DNA from: a virus | Virus record (IMG/VR): IMGVR_UViG_3300028559_000039 | Location: 1-63,732 of that record | DNA: 63,732 nt | Direction: 5' to 3' (one strand) | Shown here: positions 17,083 to 25,547 of the stretch, piece by piece | Numbering within the stretch: the stretch's first letter is position 1 | How the letters are laid out: the number at the start of each line of letters is the position of its first letter | Program-made: the position numbers and the translations under genes | The notes under the pieces: model-generated | What the model saw: the letters and a program-made list of their open reading frames with translations, nothing else | What the model was told of the DNA's origin: nothing | Databases searched by the model: none

Positions 17083-18723
17083 ATGATTGACCATCAAGCT
17101 GAGATGTGGGCGGTTCTCTGTGAACCGCCCGAGCAGTTCAACGACCTGATGCGCCATTTCGATACGGTAGAATTCAAGAAAAAGTTCAACAGTACTTCAT
17201 TTACTTGGAATACTATCGATATAGATATAGTGATGCGCAAGTTTCGTATCGCGTGTATCGAATATGCCATGGCTATGGCGAAAATCAAGATTGTGTCGAC
17301 TCCAATTCCTGATTACTGGCAAACGGTAGAAGATGCCTGTCGACAGGTCATCGATGCCTTGAATGGTAATGGTGATTTGGTTACTGCTCGTGCTGCTGCT
17401 GCTGCTGCGGCTGATGCTGCTGCTCGTGCTGCTCCTGCTGCTCCTGCTGCTGCTAGTGCTGCTGATACTGCTTATTATGCTGCTCGCGATGCATCACTTG
17501 CTTTGGTACCCGCACACGAGCGCCATTCATTCACGACGTTCCGCAACCCTTATCCTACCACTGCTCATGCTGCTACTAACGCTAACACTTCTGCCGACGC
17601 GGACCTGTTTGAAATCTTTATCAACATTATTTTGTCCGAATACGAAAATAAAAGGTTGACATCAGATGCCCCTTTTGCTACATTGAATTATAGAAACGAT
17701 TCAAAAGGAATGAACATGTCTCGTGTCCTCGTTAAGTCCGGTGAATATCGTAACTATCCCGTAATCGATGCGTGGTTCGATCTCGTTAAGGGATTTCAAA
17801 CCGGTGCAAAGGGTGGATACATTACTGTGAAGAACGGTGGATTTTTTCCCGTGGCTATCGAAGACATCAAGATCAAGGTTAACGGTCCTGACGAGTTTGA
17901 GATCGACGGAGAACCGATCACTGCCGAAGTCAAGGCAGAGGAAACTGACGAAGAAGCAATGAACCGTATTGCTACTCGGTTCGAGATCCTCGACGAGATG
18001 TCTTCGGCCTGCATTAGCGGCGATATTCGCGCGATGATCGTCTCGGGACCTCCGGGTGTTGGTAAGAGTTTCGGGGTAGAGCAGCAGCTTGAAAAGGCTT
18101 CGATGTTTGACAAGATTGCAGGCAATCGTATTCGGTATGAAGTTGTCAAGGGTGCGATGACTGCTCTTGGTCTGTATACCCAGCTTTACAAGTATAGTGA
18201 CAAAAAGAACATCTTGGTTTTCGACGACTGTGATAGCGTGTTCATGGATGATCTTGCGTTGAACATTCTGAAGGCGGCTCTTGACAGCGGAAAGCGTCGT
18301 AAGATTTGTTGGAATTCGGATTCTCGCTTGCTGCGTGAAGAAGGCATTCCCAATAGCTTCAACTTTAATGGCTCGTGTATCTTTATCACGAACCTTAAGT
18401 TCGACCATATCAAGTCTAAGCGTCTGCAAGATCACCTTGAAGCCCTTCAGTCTCGTTGCCACTTCCTCGATCTGACGATTGATACTGCTCGTGACATGAT
18501 GCTTAGGATCCGTCAGGTTGATCGCGATGCAGAAGGCGGACTGTTCAGTGACTACAACTTCCAAAACAATGAGGGTGCACAGGTCCTTACGTATATGGAA
18601 GCAAACAAGAATAAGCTGCGTGAATTGTCTATCCGTATGGCACTCAAGATCGCTGACCTCGTCAAGGTTTCGCCGAAGAACTGGGCCAATCTTGCTCAAA
18701 GTACTTGTATGAAGCGGGGGTAA
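17083..18723 (+). CDS. AAA+ ATPase with Ala-rich N-terminal region
   Basis: The 546-residue protein has three parts. Residues 1-100 are a helical domain of unknown type. About 101-145 is a low-complexity Ala stretch encoded by GCT repeats. The C-terminal half is an AAA+ ATPase with Walker A GPPGVGKS, Walker B ILVFDDCDSV and sensor-1 IFITNL. A second promoter (17656) and ribosome site (AAAAGGA) inside the gene precede in-frame ATG 17716, so the ATPase part may also be made alone. ATG 17083 is chosen because the 17026 promoter excludes earlier starts. The target is unknown. Confidence 0.78.
   Translation: MIDHQAEMWAVLCEPPEQFNDLMRHFDTVEFKKKFNSTSFTWNTIDIDIVMRKFRIACIEYAMAMAKIKIVSTPIPDYWQTVEDACRQVIDALNGNGDLVTARAAAAAAADAAARAAPAAPAAASAADTAYYAARDASLALVPAHERHSFTTFRNPYPTTAHAATNANTSADADLFEIFINIILSEYENKRLTSDAPFATLNYRNDSKGMNMSRVLVKSGEYRNYPVIDAWFDLVKGFQTGAKGGYITVKNGGFFPVAIEDIKIKVNGPDEFEIDGEPITAEVKAEETDEEAMNRIATRFEILDEMSSACISGDIRAMIVSGPPGVGKSFGVEQQLEKASMFDKIAGNRIRYEVVKGAMTALGLYTQLYKYSDKKNILVFDDCDSVFMDDLALNILKAALDSGKRRKICWNSDSRLLREEGIPNSFNFNGSCIFITNLKFDHIKSKRLQDHLEALQSRCHFLDLTIDTARDMMLRIRQVDRDAEGGLFSDYNFQNNEGAQVLTYMEANKNKLRELSIRMALKIADLVKVSPKNWANLAQSTCMKRG
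17656..17684 (+). promoter_or_regulatory. Internal sigma70-type promoter within the AAA+ gene
   Basis: TTGACA-N17-TACATT, then GAATTATAGA as in the 15443 promoter, then AAAAGGA and ATG 17716. It looks like a normal intergenic promoter region that has become translated through in frame. Confidence 0.82.
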
Positions 18724-18745
18724 TATCCTAGATATCAGTTAACTT

Positions 18746-18770
18746 AGAGGGCTTCGGCCCTCTTTTTTTT
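18746..18770 (+). terminator. Rho-independent terminator after the AAA+ gene
   Basis: A 7-bp stem (AGAGGGC/GCCCTCT) with a TTCG tetraloop is followed by eight T residues. It is a textbook intrinsic terminator closing the early cluster. Confidence 0.97.
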
Positions 18771-18781
18771 TACCGATATAG

Positions 18782-18810
18782 TTGATTTTATCGTGCGGTG
18801 GCGATATAAT
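18782..18810 (+). promoter_or_regulatory. Sigma70-type promoter giving a leaderless mRNA
   Basis: TTGATT-N17-TATAAT. The -10 ends 6 nt before ATG 18817, so the expected +1 is the A of the start codon. No ribosome site can be present in the transcript. Confidence 0.85.
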
Positions 18811-18816
18811 AATAAA

Positions 18817-19809
18817 ATGAATTGCAAAGAACATTTACTTTATTTCTTCCTGCAGGGAAAAATCTCATTAAGTCAGTATGACTACAAGTTCATGGCCAAC
18901 CTGCAAACAATTATTAGTGACACTCACCGTATCACTTCTAATCAGGCAATGTTGTTTGATACTCTTATTAGTAAGTACAAGAAGCAACTTACTAAAAATG
19001 GATTAGTCAAAGAAGAACTTAAAAAACTTCCATGGAATACCTCTCTCGTAGAGAGTACAGTAGAATACATCGGAGCGTTCGTGTCTACCATAGACGGTGA
19101 ACTTCAAATCAGAGTCCCCTTTAATAAAGCGTTTATTGCTAAGTTCAGAGAGATTTCAGACAATTCTTTTGAATGGAGCAAAGATTCCAAAGTTTACAGG
19201 GCCCCCTTCTCTACTACGGCATTCAAAATCGCACATCATGTTCTTCCTAAATATTTCAGTAACGTCAGCTATAGCAACGATCTTTCGGCTATACTAGACA
19301 AGTTATCTTACTATGATAGCGCGACCATATGGGAACCTACATTGTTCGATCACAACGGATATCTTTTCATCGCCGCATCCAATCATGTAATTCACGAATT
19401 GTTACAGGATGTCGAACTTAAATTGGATATGAAAACATTATATCTGCTATCGAAACATGGAATTAAAGTAGATTCAAAGATCATAACCAATCGTCCTGAA
19501 CTTAAGTTTGCCTCAGAATTTATTACTGAAGTAGACATCAATGACATCGCACTCGCAGTCCAATGGCTAGTAAACATTGGTTGTGCTGATGTGACCTTAG
19601 GTCAGGGTATGTCATACGGCAGCGGTCGAACGATTAGAAATCAGATTCTCGGTAAACTAAATGAACACAGTATTTCGAGTGTTATTTTAGATGATTATTC
19701 GGGCGATAATCTTGTCCAAATACAAAACGTTACTCATATCTTTGGGCTCGCACCAAAGATAACTAAGTGCATTATTTTAAAAAATTCTAATCCGATAGAA
19801 ATCACATGA
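18817..19809 (+). CDS. Hypothetical protein upstream of UvsW-like helicase
   Basis: The 330-residue protein contains MLFDTLISKYKKQL and IRVPFNKAFIAKFREI, followed by a W/Y-containing segment. This recalls the short HARP-like element found beside some SNF2-type helicases. No nuclease or ATPase motif is seen. It begins at ATG 18817 directly at the predicted transcript start; GTG 18793 lies inside the promoter and is rejected. It overlaps the helicase start by 4 nt, so the two may function together. The HARP comparison is tentative. Confidence 0.6.
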   Translation: MNCKEHLLYFFLQGKISLSQYDYKFMANLQTIISDTHRITSNQAMLFDTLISKYKKQLTKNGLVKEELKKLPWNTSLVESTVEYIGAFVSTIDGELQIRVPFNKAFIAKFREISDNSFEWSKDSKVYRAPFSTTAFKIAHHVLPKYFSNVSYSNDLSAILDKLSYYDSATIWEPTLFDHNGYLFIAASNHVIHELLQDVELKLDMKTLYLLSKHGIKVDSKIITNRPELKFASEFITEVDINDIALAVQWLVNIGCADVTLGQGMSYGSGRTIRNQILGKLNEHSISSVILDDYSGDNLVQIQNVTHIFGLAPKITKCIILKNSNPIEIT

Positions 19810-21257
19810 AACTAGCAAAAATCATAATCAACGACGAAGTTAACGTAAAGATCCAAGGGTTAGACCTCGATGTCCGAAAGTTTTTACATAAAAAGTTTGA
19901 ATTCGAGAAACCTGGTGCGCGATATCTTCCTGCAGTCCGATTAGGTCGATGGAACGGCAAGATCAGTTATTTCTCACTTGCCGGTAGTACATATATGAAT
20001 CTGCTCGATCAAATTATCCCGATATTGATCGACTATGATTATCAAATTGAACTAGATGATCGTAGACCTCTACGTCCAGAATTCATGTTTGAGAAGGTAA
20101 CAGAAGAGACTTTCTCGGGTATCGCGTGGCCTGAAGGTCATGAACGTGCAGGTCAACCCGTAATATTGCGCGATTACCAGATTGAGATCGTAAACAATTT
20201 CTTAGAGAACACTCAATCGCTTCAAGAGGCCGCGACTGGGGCGGGCAAGACTCTTGTGACTGCTGCTCTATCTAAGTCTGTAGAGCATCTAGGCCGTTCT
20301 CTTATAATCGTCCCTAACAAGAGCCTAGTAGTACAGACAGAAGCAGATTATGTCAATCTAGGACTTGACGTGGGAGTGTATTTCGGTGATCGCAAGGATT
20401 ATGGTAAGACACATACTATTTGCACTTGGCAGTCGCTAAATAACCTATTCAAAAACACAGCAGATATAGAAGAAGGATCCGATGAATTTTTCTTTGAAGA
20501 TATTGTCTGTGTTATGGTTGACGAAGTGCACCAAGCTAAAGCTGAGGTACTTAAGACAATGCTAACTGGTGTATTCAGTAATATCCCCATTCGCTGGGGT
20601 CTAACAGGTACGATTCCCAAAGAACCGATGGATCAGATGTCTATCCTAGTTTCGTTGGGTCCAGTCACTAGTAAGTTAGCAGCAAGTGAATTACAAGACA
20701 GGGGTGTCCTTGCTAGATGTCACGTGAACATCGTTCAACTTAAGGATAAAGTAGAATTCACAAACTATCAATCTGAATTGAAATATCTATTGGAAGATTC
20801 CAATCGACTAGACAAGATAGCAGAATTGATTCAAAAGGTAAACGAGACAGGAAATACATTAGTTCTAGTTGATCGAGTCAATGCGGGAAAAGAGCTTGCT
20901 AGTAGATTATCTAATTCAGTGGTTGTTAACGGCAGCACTAAGCTTACTGAAAGGAAAGAAGAATATGATGAAATTGCTACCAGTGATGATAAGATATTAA
21001 TCTGCACTTACGGCGTAGCGGCAGTAGGTATTAATGTTCCTAGACTGTTCAATGTAGTACTGATCGAACCAGGCAAATCATTTGTCCGAGTTATTCAATC
21101 GATCGGTCGAGGACTTCGTAAGGCATCAGACAAAGATTTTGTGCAAATTTGGGACATCACCTCAACATGTAAGTTTGCAAAGAGGCACCTTACTCAAAGA
21201 AAAGCTTTCTACAAGGATGCACAGTACCCTACCTCTATAGAAAAGTTAGATTATTGA
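19806..21257 (+). CDS. uvsW: UvsW-like superfamily 2 DNA/RNA helicase
   Basis: This 483-residue SF2 helicase has Walker A ATGAGKT (143-149), motif II VDEVHQAK, motif III LTGTI and motif VI QSIGRGLRK. The N-terminal 110 residues (RKFLHKKFEF, AVRLGRWNGKISYF) match the small DNA-binding domain of T4 UvsW. In T4 this helicase unwinds R-loops and branched DNA to switch from origin- to recombination-dependent replication. It is downstream of a leaderless promoter shared with the preceding gene. Confidence 0.9.
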   Translation: MKLAKIIINDEVNVKIQGLDLDVRKFLHKKFEFEKPGARYLPAVRLGRWNGKISYFSLAGSTYMNLLDQIIPILIDYDYQIELDDRRPLRPEFMFEKVTEETFSGIAWPEGHERAGQPVILRDYQIEIVNNFLENTQSLQEAATGAGKTLVTAALSKSVEHLGRSLIIVPNKSLVVQTEADYVNLGLDVGVYFGDRKDYGKTHTICTWQSLNNLFKNTADIEEGSDEFFFEDIVCVMVDEVHQAKAEVLKTMLTGVFSNIPIRWGLTGTIPKEPMDQMSILVSLGPVTSKLAASELQDRGVLARCHVNIVQLKDKVEFTNYQSELKYLLEDSNRLDKIAELIQKVNETGNTLVLVDRVNAGKELASRLSNSVVVNGSTKLTERKEEYDEIATSDDKILICTYGVAAVGINVPRLFNVVLIEPGKSFVRVIQSIGRGLRKASDKDFVQIWDITSTCKFAKRHLTQRKAFYKDAQYPTSIEKLDY

Positions 21258-21286
21258 TCTTTCTTTTAAATTGGACTATTAATGTG

Positions 21287-21315
21287 TTGACTTTTTACAA
21301 CATATATATTATGAT
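21287..21315 (+). promoter_or_regulatory. Sigma70-type promoter, +1 at ATG 21322
   Basis: TTGACT-N17-TATGAT ends 6 nt before ATG 21322, the same geometry as the other leaderless promoters. That ATG opens a 12-codon frame different from the downstream ORF. Confidence 0.75.
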
Positions 21316-21347
21316 AATAATATGAAAAGATATATTGGAGAAAAACC

Positions 21348-21848
21348 CTGCGCATCCTAACATTAGAAAACCAATACTACAATCTAGAGACTCTTCCCGA
21401 AGAAGTAGACGACTTGAGATTTGCGATTCTAGATAACTCTGTGCCGGCAAATGTGGATTATCATTACATTCCATTGATCTTTCTAGAGTCATTCAATTCT
21501 CCTGCACTAGTACTGAAGATCGGAAATAGAACAATCAAGATGCCGATTGATTGGCAAGTTCTTATCGGTGAACAGGAACACGGAGACTTAGAAACACTTC
21601 CTCTTTCTAGTCTGAATGATAGGGGATTTCATGCGTTTGAATTCAACCCCTTATCATCATTTGCTCCTACGTTTCAACTGATCGAAATTCTTGACATATA
21701 CCCAGATGTCACTTGGTATGCACCTAGGCTTAAGAACGGACAATTTTTGTGTGTTCCGTTAGATGATACTCCTAAACCTCGTTGCGTGTACTTCGTAAAA
21801 GAAATTAGTAGAAACTGCGAAGTCGTAGATTACGGGAATGCTTGGTGA
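21348..21848 (+). CDS. Hypothetical protein with irregular start
   Basis: The frame 0 ORF shows continuous protein-like sequence from CTG 21348 (RILTLENQYYNLETLPEEVDD), well before the TTG at 21414. GGAG lies 7 nt before CTG 21348. A leaderless ATG at 21322 is in the neighbouring frame and ends at a TAA after 12 codons; a -1 slip on the A5 run at 21341-21345 would join it to this ORF. About 166 residues from CTG. It ends with CVYFVKEISRNCEVVDYGNAW. No family recognised. A one-base assembly error is a third explanation. Confidence 0.6.
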   Translation: MRILTLENQYYNLETLPEEVDDLRFAILDNSVPANVDYHYIPLIFLESFNSPALVLKIGNRTIKMPIDWQVLIGEQEHGDLETLPLSSLNDRGFHAFEFNPLSSFAPTFQLIEILDIYPDVTWYAPRLKNGQFLCVPLDDTPKPRCVYFVKEISRNCEVVDYGNAW

Positions 21849-21891
21849 TCTATTCTAATAACGCACATGATAGTACTAACAGGAAATAATA

Positions 21892-22035
21892 ATGGTTAAT
21901 TTAGAAGTAGTAGCGAAGTTTCAACGGCAACACAAGCATTCGGACATCAACGGTGTTATTAGAACGATGTACCCAAATATAAAAATCACGTTGCGCAAGA
22001 CATCTTACAAGAGGAGAGATAAGTGTGAAGTATAG
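21892..22035 (+). CDS. Small basic protein (47 residues)
   Basis: ATG 21892 has AGGAAAT about 11 nt upstream. The product is Lys/Arg-rich toward its end (KITLRKTSYKRRDKCEV) and overlaps the next gene by 11 nt, suggesting coupling. No family is recognised, and coding status rests on the ribosome site and spacing. Confidence 0.5.
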   Translation: MVNLEVVAKFQRQHKHSDINGVIRTMYPNIKITLRKTSYKRRDKCEV

Positions 22036-22648
22036 AATCGAAATTACCGGTTGTGGCGGAGAAGCTTTAATCGGCAAAGTCAATCGTGAATTTTATAATC
22101 GGTTCATCGACGACTCACTAGACATAGCCGACTATGTTTGGAACGAAGACTTCTTCATTGAAAATAAAGATGTTGATATTCCAAAAGATATTCGTTCTTT
22201 TGAACCAGGTGAATGGGCTGAATACGCCTATGTCTCACATGAGTACGGAGTACCTGTAGATTCTCTTTACCTGACAGTGACACAAAGTGATGAAGTGATT
22301 CTCGATAATGTAGGGTCTTCAGTGTTGTCTAACATGGGGGCGACCTTTGAATCAACAGAAGAATTCTTCACGGATGAATTTCTTGATGATGGTGACACCT
22401 ATATTGCTATACAGTTACAGGAGAAGGGATTGTTTCAAAGCTACGAGTTCGAGGCAGATAGTTTTAATCCTAATAGGTTGACATTTCAAATGAATAGTGT
22501 TGACGGCTGGGATTTAGTGACTAGAGTAAGCTATAACGATCAAGAGCTAGAAGAACTAGGCGAGTTGCCAACTATAGCCGGACCAATTGGTTTAAGCGAG
22601 GTTTGGCTTGGAAAAGTAGAAAAGGAAAATGAAAATGAAATGGTTTAG
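22025..22648 (+). CDS. Hypothetical acidic protein
   Basis: This 207-residue protein starts with GTG 22025 after GAGGAGAG. It begins KYRIEITGCGGEALIGKV and is rich in Asp/Glu. It ends ELPTIAGPIGLSEVWLGKVEKENENEM. The following gene starts inside its end. No enzyme motif recognised. Confidence 0.6.
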   Translation: MKYRIEITGCGGEALIGKVNREFYNRFIDDSLDIADYVWNEDFFIENKDVDIPKDIRSFEPGEWAEYAYVSHEYGVPVDSLYLTVTQSDEVILDNVGSSVLSNMGATFESTEEFFTDEFLDDGDTYIAIQLQEKGLFQSYEFEADSFNPNRLTFQMNSVDGWDLVTRVSYNDQELEELGELPTIAGPIGLSEVWLGKVEKENENEMV

Positions 22649-22904
22649 AAAACTATTTAATCAAAAAAATAAAGATCATATTTACGTACTGAATTCGACG
22701 GGTCAAAAACCTAACCTCTACATAGATTCTAAATCCTCGATTAGTTTTGTAATTTATCCAGCAAACGGGGGATATGTAGTAGAACATTCGTTGCGAAGAC
22801 GACATACAGATTCTGCTGGCACTACATTGACATTGGTTAATCGGGAAGAAGATTTAGGAACTGCCATCGCTCATATCATTACACTAGAGTCATTAAAAGC
22901 ATGA
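22629..22904 (+). CDS. Hypothetical protein
   Basis: This 91-residue protein has a basic N-terminus (MKMKWFRKLFNQKNK) and contains VIYPANGGYVVEHSLRR. Starts overlap the upstream gene by 20 nt and the downstream gene by 4 nt, typical of a packed phage operon. Function unknown. Confidence 0.6.
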   Translation: MKMKWFRKLFNQKNKDHIYVLNSTGQKPNLYIDSKSSISFVIYPANGGYVVEHSLRRRHTDSAGTTLTLVNREEDLGTAIAHIITLESLKA

Positions 22905-23200
22905 AGAAGCCACATCCATTTGCCGATATTCCAGTTGCAAGAATACAGTTAGAACCAGACACAATGGACAAAGTTCATTATTTTCACCGGCTACACCGTT
23001 CTCCTATAGGACAATCTATCGTTAGACAACAGTTTCTTATTACTGAGTTGACGATCCCGGACTACAAATTAGAAGAAGCTATTGATAAGGTTAGGGCTGA
23101 TTGTGTTAATCATTGGTATAATAGTGCTATGGATGCGTCGATTTATGTGATATCATACAATAATAAACATCTAGTACTTCCTCATCCTCAAGCAATGTAA
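22901..23200 (+). CDS. Hypothetical protein
   Basis: This 99-residue protein is His/Arg-rich at the start (KKPHPFADIPVARI). It overlaps the preceding gene by ATGA and precedes the clamp-loader small subunit by 6 nt. No motif recognised. Confidence 0.58.
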   Translation: MKKPHPFADIPVARIQLEPDTMDKVHYFHRLHRSPIGQSIVRQQFLITELTIPDYKLEEAIDKVRADCVNHWYNSAMDASIYVISYNNKHLVLPHPQAM

Positions 23201-23206
23201 TAATTA

Positions 23207-23794
23207 ATGGCAAAAGAAAAACTATCAGCAGAACTTCAACTAGCAGACCAGACTGTTAACCTGTTTGATGTCCTTGCTGCCTTAGATCGCAAAGACTACG
23301 ACTATTATAAAAATCTAAGCGAGGCTCAGAAAAAAGGTATTAGTTTTTATATGCTAGTGCAGTGGATGAGTGCCATCAAAGGCAATAAAGATGCCCAATC
23401 ATATTATCTTCGAAGCACTGATTACCATGCCAATAAGTATCTGTTCAATGAAAATGTACAGAAGCATCCATACTTAGTATGGTTGATGTTGTGTGCTGCA
23501 AGCCCTGGAATAGGTAAGCAGTTTCATCAATGGATTCCTCAGATCAAAGATCGGGTGAGCAAGCTAAAAGAATCTCCTAAACTTAAAGAGATTAAGGAAT
23601 ATTTTAAAAAGATTTATCCAAACTTTGGAGAAAATGACATCGCCCTCATCAGTGAGGGCTACGTTGACTCTCATCGCAAGAGAAAATACTTAGCTGACTT
23701 ATTCCCAGCATTGAAGTACGATGAGATTGAACTATTAGCTGATTTGGTAACGGATGATGATATTGAACAGTATGAAAAAGACTCCGGCAACTAA
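23207..23794 (+). CDS. 62: Sliding-clamp loader small subunit (T4 gp62-like)
   Basis: This 195-residue protein fits the gp62 pattern of T4-like phages: NLFDVLAALDRKDYDYYKNLSE, then YMLVQWMSAIKGNKDAQSYYL, then KHPYLVWLMLCAASPGIGKQFHQWI. It partners the gp44-like ATPase encoded 26 kb away at 49138. In T4 genes 44 and 62 are adjacent, so the separation here is unusual. Together they load the gp45 clamp, which is not seen in this window. Confidence 0.85.
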   Translation: MAKEKLSAELQLADQTVNLFDVLAALDRKDYDYYKNLSEAQKKGISFYMLVQWMSAIKGNKDAQSYYLRSTDYHANKYLFNENVQKHPYLVWLMLCAASPGIGKQFHQWIPQIKDRVSKLKESPKLKEIKEYFKKIYPNFGENDIALISEGYVDSHRKRKYLADLFPALKYDEIELLADLVTDDDIEQYEKDSGN

Positions 23795-24470
23795 GAGTGA
23801 ATTTAGTTGCGAGTTCTGCAATCGGGCTTTTCGGCGCGAAGAGACAATTTTTAGGCATCTGTGTGAAAGTAAGAGGCGCTGGCAGGATAAAGACTTGCCG
23901 GGCAACCGTATTGGTTTCCAATCTTGGGTCAGGTTTTATGCAAAGAACACTGCCACAAAGAAATCTAAGACATACCTTGACTTCACTAAGTCTGCATATT
24001 ACCTAGCATTTGTTAGGTTTGGTCATTATTGTGTCAACATCAAGTGCCTAAATGTCAATAGATATGCTGATTGGTTATTAAAGAACGATATCAAGATTGA
24101 CAATTGGACAAGTGACAATAGCTATACTAAGTTCATTATCGACCATCTTAAGACGGAAGACCCACTAGACGCAATTGCTCGTAGCATAGAAACTACGATT
24201 GAGCTTGCCAAAGACGAACGTATCCAAAGTAGGGACTATCTTCGTTATGGCAATCGTAATAAAATTTGCCATCAGATCACTACAGGAAGAATCAGTCCTT
24301 GGATGTTATACCATACCGAATCTGGTATCACAATGGTAGAAAGTCTAGACGAAACACAGCAGAAAATGATTTTGGAATACATCAACCCAGAACAATGGGC
24401 TATAAAGTTCAGGCGTAGTTCAGACATCGTTGTTCAGGTAAAGGAACTATTAGCAGAAGCAGGATATTAA
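23772..24470 (+). CDS. Zinc-finger protein of unknown function
   Basis: The N-terminus carries a C2H2-like finger (FSCEFCNRAFRREETIFRHLC). The rest is a 200-residue helical domain containing FGHYCVNIKCLNVNRYADWL. ATG 23772 gives 232 residues; ATG 23754 would add six more and overlap gp62 further. The position directly after gp62 suggests a replication or nucleic-acid role. The family looks conserved in marine T4-like phages but I cannot name it. Confidence 0.65.
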   Translation: MKKTPATKSEFSCEFCNRAFRREETIFRHLCESKRRWQDKDLPGNRIGFQSWVRFYAKNTATKKSKTYLDFTKSAYYLAFVRFGHYCVNIKCLNVNRYADWLLKNDIKIDNWTSDNSYTKFIIDHLKTEDPLDAIARSIETTIELAKDERIQSRDYLRYGNRNKICHQITTGRISPWMLYHTESGITMVESLDETQQKMILEYINPEQWAIKFRRSSDIVVQVKELLAEAGY

Positions 24471-24478
24471 GACTTGTT

Positions 24479-24694
24479 ATGCTGTCTCGGTTTACACTAA
24501 ATGAACCTGCATTTGATGATCTAGTAATTTGGATGTTGGAATCAGGATATGACTGGAAACAGATCGGCACAAGTAATGAATATGTTAATGACATCATACA
24601 ACCAATTTGGGGTATACGGTTGCTACGCTGGTCCTTCCGAGAATTTGAAATCGTAGATGAACCCAAATATATAATATTTTTGTTGATGAAATAA
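24479..24694 (+). CDS. Small protein, member of a local family with an F-x-LxW-type end
   Basis: The 71-residue protein ends FREFEIVDEPKYIIFLLMK. The same pattern (aromatic strand, acidic turn, then YxLFLLKW-like end) closes the neighbours at 24694, 24963 and 26099, suggesting a small duplicated family. Its stop overlaps the next ATG. Function unknown. Confidence 0.55.
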   Translation: MLSRFTLNEPAFDDLVIWMLESGYDWKQIGTSNEYVNDIIQPIWGIRLLRWSFREFEIVDEPKYIIFLLMK

Positions 24695-24963
24695 TGGACA
24701 AGTTTGAACCTGTAGCTCGAACGATACAAATTATATCGGTGCAGCGTATGATGCCCGACTATCCCAGCTATTGTGCCAATCCAATCATGTATTCTTTCTC
24801 TGAACTACTCGAAATGGTCACTTGGTGCCATATGACATTCGGGAACTCCGGATACAACCATACTACTAAACGTATTGTTTGGGAGTATTATCGTGAATCT
24901 GACATTAGTTTTTGGTTTAAAGAAGAAAAACATGCTATGCTTTTTAAATTGAGGTGGGCTTGA
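24694..24963 (+). CDS. Small protein of the same local family
   Basis: This 89-residue protein ends SFWFKEEKHAMLFKLRWA, matching the C-terminal pattern shared by nearby ORFs. The ATG overlaps the previous TAA and its TGA overlaps the next ATG, so the genes form a coupled chain. The N-terminal half differs from the paralogues. Function unknown. Confidence 0.55.
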   Translation: MDKFEPVARTIQIISVQRMMPDYPSYCANPIMYSFSELLEMVTWCHMTFGNSGYNHTTKRIVWEYYRESDISFWFKEEKHAMLFKLRWA

Positions 24964-25211
24964 TGCAAGATCAGCAGCTGGCAAACTACGACAGCAGTAA
25001 AGGTTGGGAAAATACTAATATGGGTTGGTATGAAACAGCAGTAGTATTTGACCCAAATGGTCATGTTTACTATACTGACCTTCTTGACTGGTTATATAAC
25101 CAAATTGATAATTGTGAAAAGCATAGTAGGTGGGGATTTGTTGACGGAATATGGAAAGTTAAGTTTAGATATGAGAGAGATTTTATATGGTTCAGACTAG
25201 TATGGGGTTAA
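24963..25211 (+). CDS. Small protein of the same local family
   Basis: ATG 24963 (TGATG overlap) is preferred over GTG 24954. The 82-residue product ends WKVKFRYERDFIWFRLVWG, the third copy of the shared ending. Acidic and aromatic-rich. Function unknown. Confidence 0.55.
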   Translation: MQDQQLANYDSSKGWENTNMGWYETAVVFDPNGHVYYTDLLDWLYNQIDNCEKHSRWGFVDGIWKVKFRYERDFIWFRLVWG

Positions 25212-25474
25212 CTTCTTATCAAGATGAAATAATTGATGCAGTGCCCCAGACACAGAAGATCAAGAAGAAGATTGATGTAGATGGTGTTTGGGAAGACAGA
25301 CTGTTCATTCGCATTCCGATCGGATCGGAACGTATATCTAGAACCGCCGAAAAGCTAGAGCAGTGGTGTCGTGACCATTACAAGGAACCGAGATATCTTG
25401 GCAATTGGTTCAAAGTATCCGGCTACATCATATTAGATGAAAAGACATATACCCACTATAAATTGTGCGAATAG
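25187..25474 (+). CDS. Hypothetical small protein
   Basis: This 95-residue protein has a Lys-rich centre (QTQKIKKKIDVDG) and an end (NWFKVSGYIILDEKTYTHYKL) loosely like the neighbouring family. It begins 25 nt inside the upstream gene; ATG 25202 is an alternative start. Function unknown. Confidence 0.5.
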   Translation: MVQTSMGLTSYQDEIIDAVPQTQKIKKKIDVDGVWEDRLFIRIPIGSERISRTAEKLEQWCRDHYKEPRYLGNWFKVSGYIILDEKTYTHYKLCE

Positions 25475-25486
25475 ATTTATTTGTAC

Positions 25487-25515
25487 TTGACATCCACTAA
25501 ATCATCGTGTATTAT
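25487..25515 (+). promoter_or_regulatory. Sigma70-type promoter for the exonuclease gene
   Basis: TTGACA-N17-TATTAT, predicted start about 25522. AAAGG lies ahead of ATG 25548, so this transcript has a normal leader. Confidence 0.88.
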
Positions 25516-25547
25516 GATGATATACTAAAAAGAAAGGTATATTTTAT

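Noticed and set aside
17363-17659. Leucine-rich plus-strand ORF within the AAA+ gene
   Set aside because: It is the +1 frame of the GCT repeat tract and has no start signals.
17701-18699. 332-residue minus-strand ORF
   Set aside because: It lies opposite the AAA+ domain, whose Walker motifs and codon pattern are clear on the plus strand.
20399-20620. Short minus-strand ORFs opposite replication genes
   Set aside because: They are typical shadow frames without start signals or recognisable protein features.
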